DNA of 8,032 nt, taken from the NCBI GenBank assembly GCA_031282605.1, contig JAITDK010000160.1, forward strand, positions 1 through 8,032, given 5' to 3'. The stretch's first letter is position 1. Each line of letters starts with the position of its first letter. The notes below the pieces were generated by a model, which searched no databases, was not told the DNA's origin, and saw only the letters and a list, made by a program, of their open reading frames with translations. Origin of the DNA: Oscillospiraceae bacterium (lineage in GTDB: Bacteria > Bacillota > Clostridia > Christensenellales > Aristaeellaceae). Shown here one piece after another: positions 5,987 through 8,032 of this stretch. Position numbers and translations under genes: made by a program.

Positions 5987-7504
5987 ATGCGTCCGGCCAT
6001 AGCGCGTCCGGCCAAACGGCGGGCAAATCTCAGCGTTCGCTGGCAGATTGTGTTCGCCTTTTTTGTGATTCTCGCCTCGGCGTTCTACTTTGCGGCGTCG
6101 GCGCTGACCAGTCTGGTCGGCCAGTACCTGCTGGATAATCGGGCGCGGACCGACGCAGCGGCGGCGACCGAGGCCGCTGCGGCCATTGCGGACACCTTTG
6201 CGCGCGCGGACGCGGAATCGCTGTACGTGATCATGATGTCGGAGAACAGCGCGCGAGGCAGCAGGCTTATCGCGCTGGATCAGGACGCGCGCGTGCAGGC
6301 CGATACGTCGACGCGGATAAACGGCGTACAGGGCGCACGGCTCAATACCCCCGAGGTGCTAGACGTGCTGAACGGCGCGGCATCCAGCTTTGGCCTGCAT
6401 CCCTCGCCGAATTCCGCCGCGCGGGAGCGGCGTACATGGCTGGACTTCTTCCGCAGCCTGGAATACCCGCACGGCTGGTTGGGTTATACCGCCGTGCCGA
6501 TACTGTTGTACAGCGTTGGCGAGAGCGGCCCGCCCGAGCGCGTCGGGGTGCTTTTGTGCATAAGTTCCGTACAGGAGGTCGTCTCCCAGCTGATCGCCGT
6601 GCAGGATCAGATGCTTACCTACTTTGTGGCGTCGGCGCTGGCCGGATTGCTGCTTAGCGTCCTTTTTTCCCAGATTATCACCAAGCCGCTTCAGAGCCTC
6701 GCGGCAGGTATAGAGCGTATGGCGCGCGGCGACCTGGCCAGCCGGGTTCCGGTGTCGGGGGGGAGCGAGATGGCGCACCTTGCGCGCGCGTTTAACGAGA
6801 TGAGCCAGAAGCTGGAAAACCTGGATGACGCGCGCAATCAGTTCGTATCCAACGCCAGCCATGAGTTGAAGACCCCGCTGTCCACAATGAAGATACTTAT
6901 AGAATCGATGATATACGAACCCGATATGGTTTCGAGCGTAAGGCAAGAATTCCTGACCGATATAAACAAAGAGATCGACCGGCTGACGCTGATCATAGGC
7001 GATCTGCTCACTCTCGTGCGCGTGGACAGCGGCGAGGTTAGGCTGCGCCGCGACGAGTTCCGCCTGGCGGACGTCACGCGTGAGACCGCGCGCCGCCTAG
7101 CTCCATTGCTTAAGGAACGCGGTCAAGAATTGACGCTCAGTCTGGCGGACGATATCGCCGTATTCGCCGATCGATCCAAGATATCCCAGGTGATATACAA
7201 CCTGCTGGAGAACGCCGTCAAATACACCCCTCCCCACGGCAAAATCCGCATCCAACTGACTCGAGACGGGAATCGCGCGCTGCTGGAAGTCGTCGATTCC
7301 GGCATGGGCATACCCGAGTCGGAGCAGCCGCATATATTCGAGCGGTTTTACCGCGTGGACAAGGCTCGCTCGCGGTCTACCGGCGGCACGGGTCTGGGGC
7401 TGTCCATCGTGCGCCAGGTCGTTCAGCTGCATGACGGCGAGATAACCGTTACCAGCCAAGAGGGAAAGGGGGCGACGTTCCATGTCCGGCTGCCGATGGT
7501 ATAA
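5987..7504 (+). CDS. Membrane sensor histidine kinase (HAMP-HisKA-HATPase)
   Basis: A 505-residue kinase, the expected partner of the preceding regulator. A basic N-terminus leads to membrane helix 1 (about 20-44), an extracytoplasmic sensor region (about 45-207) with an Ala-rich start (57-68), and membrane helix 2 (about 209-230). Then come a HAMP domain (about 232-284), the H-box SHELKTPLS with phospho-acceptor H292, and the ATPase domain with N-box NLLENAVKYT (405-414), G1 DSGMGIP (437-443), F-box FERFYRVDK and G2 GGTGLGLS (466-473). All catalytic motifs are intact. Unlike Bacillus WalK there is no PAS domain between HAMP and the H-box. The extracytoplasmic region is the right size for a Cache/PAS-like fold but I cannot assign it. 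The junction with the regulator reads TAAGGATTAAGGATTAATG, containing the stop and two AAGGA copies 10 and 3 bases before the start. The 3' end overlaps the lipoprotein gene by 23 bases. Confidence 0.93.
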   Translation: MRPAIARPAKRRANLSVRWQIVFAFFVILASAFYFAASALTSLVGQYLLDNRARTDAAAATEAAAAIADTFARADAESLYVIMMSENSARGSRLIALDQDARVQADTSTRINGVQGARLNTPEVLDVLNGAASSFGLHPSPNSAARERRTWLDFFRSLEYPHGWLGYTAVPILLYSVGESGPPERVGVLLCISSVQEVVSQLIAVQDQMLTYFVASALAGLLLSVLFSQIITKPLQSLAAGIERMARGDLASRVPVSGGSEMAHLARAFNEMSQKLENLDDARNQFVSNASHELKTPLSTMKILIESMIYEPDMVSSVRQEFLTDINKEIDRLTLIIGDLLTLVRVDSGEVRLRRDEFRLADVTRETARRLAPLLKERGQELTLSLADDIAVFADRSKISQVIYNLLENAVKYTPPHGKIRIQLTRDGNRALLEVVDSGMGIPESEQPHIFERFYRVDKARSRSTGGTGLGLSIVRQVVQLHDGEITVTSQEGKGATFHVRLPMV

Positions 7505-8032
7505 ACGGCTGACCGCGTTCGCCATCGCCCTTTTCGCGTTATTTGTATCTGTCGGCTGCGTAGACAGCCTGCTGCGAGAGCGCGCCGACGCAAGAACCCT
7601 GCCGGCGATGCGATCATCAGTGGCGAGGCCGTCCGGCGATTACCGCGCTATAGAGGATATCCACGTTACGTTATACCTGCCGGACTGGAACCGAGATCGG
7701 CTGGTAACGGCGGCGGATACGGTAAGCGTATACGCGGGCGAAGACGTTGCCGAGGCTGTCGCCGCGCGTGAACTGATACGGCTCAGCGCGCTGCTGCCCA
7801 ATCTGGGCGGCGCGGAACTGCGACTCGCCACCGGCGCGAACGCGGTGGAGCGATCCGGCGGCATAGTGATAGTCAACCTGGACGCCAATATATGGTTGTT
7901 GGAATCGTCTGAAAAATCCGTCGTCAGGATGGCGCTGACCCATACGCTGACGGAATTGCCCGGCGTGGAGTATGTTGGCGTGCTGATAAATGGCCGTGAC
8001 GAGGCTATCGATTCGGGGGGGTCGGTGCCGTA
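7482..8032 (+). CDS. GerMN-domain lipoprotein, N-terminal part (runs off the window)
   Basis: The frame is open from ATG 7482 to the window end (183 residues). A short basic N-terminus (CRWYKR), a hydrophobic stretch (LTAFAIALFALF) and VSVGC form a lipoprotein signal, with C26 as the likely lipidated residue and thus anchoring on the outer face of the membrane. From about residue 61 the sequence resembles a GerMN domain: VTLYLPDWN, a variable pair of helices (VAEAVAARELIRLSALLPN), VIVNLDANIWLL in the place of the usual VDLS motif, then ALTHTLTELPGVEYVGVLING (about 148-168), the most characteristic part. GerMN domains occur in GerM of spore-formers and in LpqB of Actinobacteria. AAAGGGGG (7465-7472) lies 9 bases before the ATG, inside the kinase gene, and the two genes overlap by 23 bases, so co-translation with the kinase is likely. 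I infer a sensory or modulatory accessory of the kinase. The rest of the protein is unseen. Confidence 0.8.
   Translation, partial: MSGCRWYKRLTAFAIALFALFVSVGCVDSLLRERADARTLPAMRSSVARPSGDYRAIEDIHVTLYLPDWNRDRLVTAADTVSVYAGEDVAEAVAARELIRLSALLPNLGGAELRLATGANAVERSGGIVIVNLDANIWLLESSEKSVVRMALTHTLTELPGVEYVGVLINGRDEAIDSGGSVP

Noticed and set aside
6359..6946. 195-residue - strand frame inside the kinase gene
   Set aside because: Antisense to the HAMP and H-box coding region, with no ribosome binding site or recognisable motif.
7640..7943. Two - strand frames (7640-7888 and 7671-7943) near the window end
   Set aside because: They are antisense to the GerMN lipoprotein frame, which has a lipobox, a ribosome binding site and a domain match.
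1..8032. Search for CRISPR arrays, tRNA or rRNA genes, transposases, phage or toxin-antitoxin genes
   Set aside because: No regular repeats, cloverleaf-like sequences or matching protein motifs were seen by eye on either strand.

Overview
The window looks like chromosomal DNA from an anaerobic, fairly G+C-rich member of the Bacillota (Clostridia-like, perhaps Christensenellales or a relative). This is inferred from the gene families: an EFR1-type flavodoxin/ferredoxin, a sodium-pump decarboxylase beta/gamma pair, an S11 D,D-carboxypeptidase with a signal peptide, a WalR-like response regulator and a GerMN lipoprotein. AGGAGG-type ribosome binding sites, sigma-A-like promoters and frequent ATA isoleucine codons in a G+C-rich background fit as well. 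No rRNA, tRNA, CRISPR array, IS element or phage gene was seen.

Layout. (1) Bases 1-1191, + strand: the 3' part of a flavodoxin/FMN-reductase-family gene, overlapped by one base by an EFR1 ferredoxin gene and followed by a good intrinsic terminator. The first ~360 bases are clearly more A+T-rich (about 45% G+C by hand count) than the genes downstream. (2) Bases 1400-2707, - strand: a two-gene operon reading from 2707 down to 1400. A 54-residue OadG-like gamma subunit comes first, then the OadB-like beta subunit of a Na+-translocating decarboxylase, preceded by a near-consensus promoter (TTGACA-N17-TAAAAT). No alpha (carboxyltransferase) or biotin carrier gene is present here. (3) Bases 2886-3791, + strand: a cytosolic M19-family metallo-dipeptidase, divergent from the oad genes. 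(4) Bases 3885-5075, + strand: a secreted penicillin-binding D-Ala-D-Ala carboxypeptidase ending at a probable terminator. (5) Bases 5288-8032, + strand: a signalling operon of response regulator, membrane sensor kinase and a GerMN-domain lipoprotein that runs off the window. It has its own promoter and very tight gene junctions.

How the genes relate. The right half (dipeptidase, D,D-carboxypeptidase, WalR-like two-component system with a surface lipoprotein) suggests cell envelope and peptidoglycan maintenance. The most interesting unit is the regulator-kinase-GerMN lipoprotein module: it has the gene order of actinobacterial MtrA-MtrB-LpqB but carries a WalR-like regulator. The left half concerns redox (flavin and Fe-S) and sodium-coupled energy metabolism. 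All families are recognisable, so I see no wholly new system. The best leads are this module, the very short OadG gene that length cut-offs would miss, and several palindromic sequences in promoter regions.
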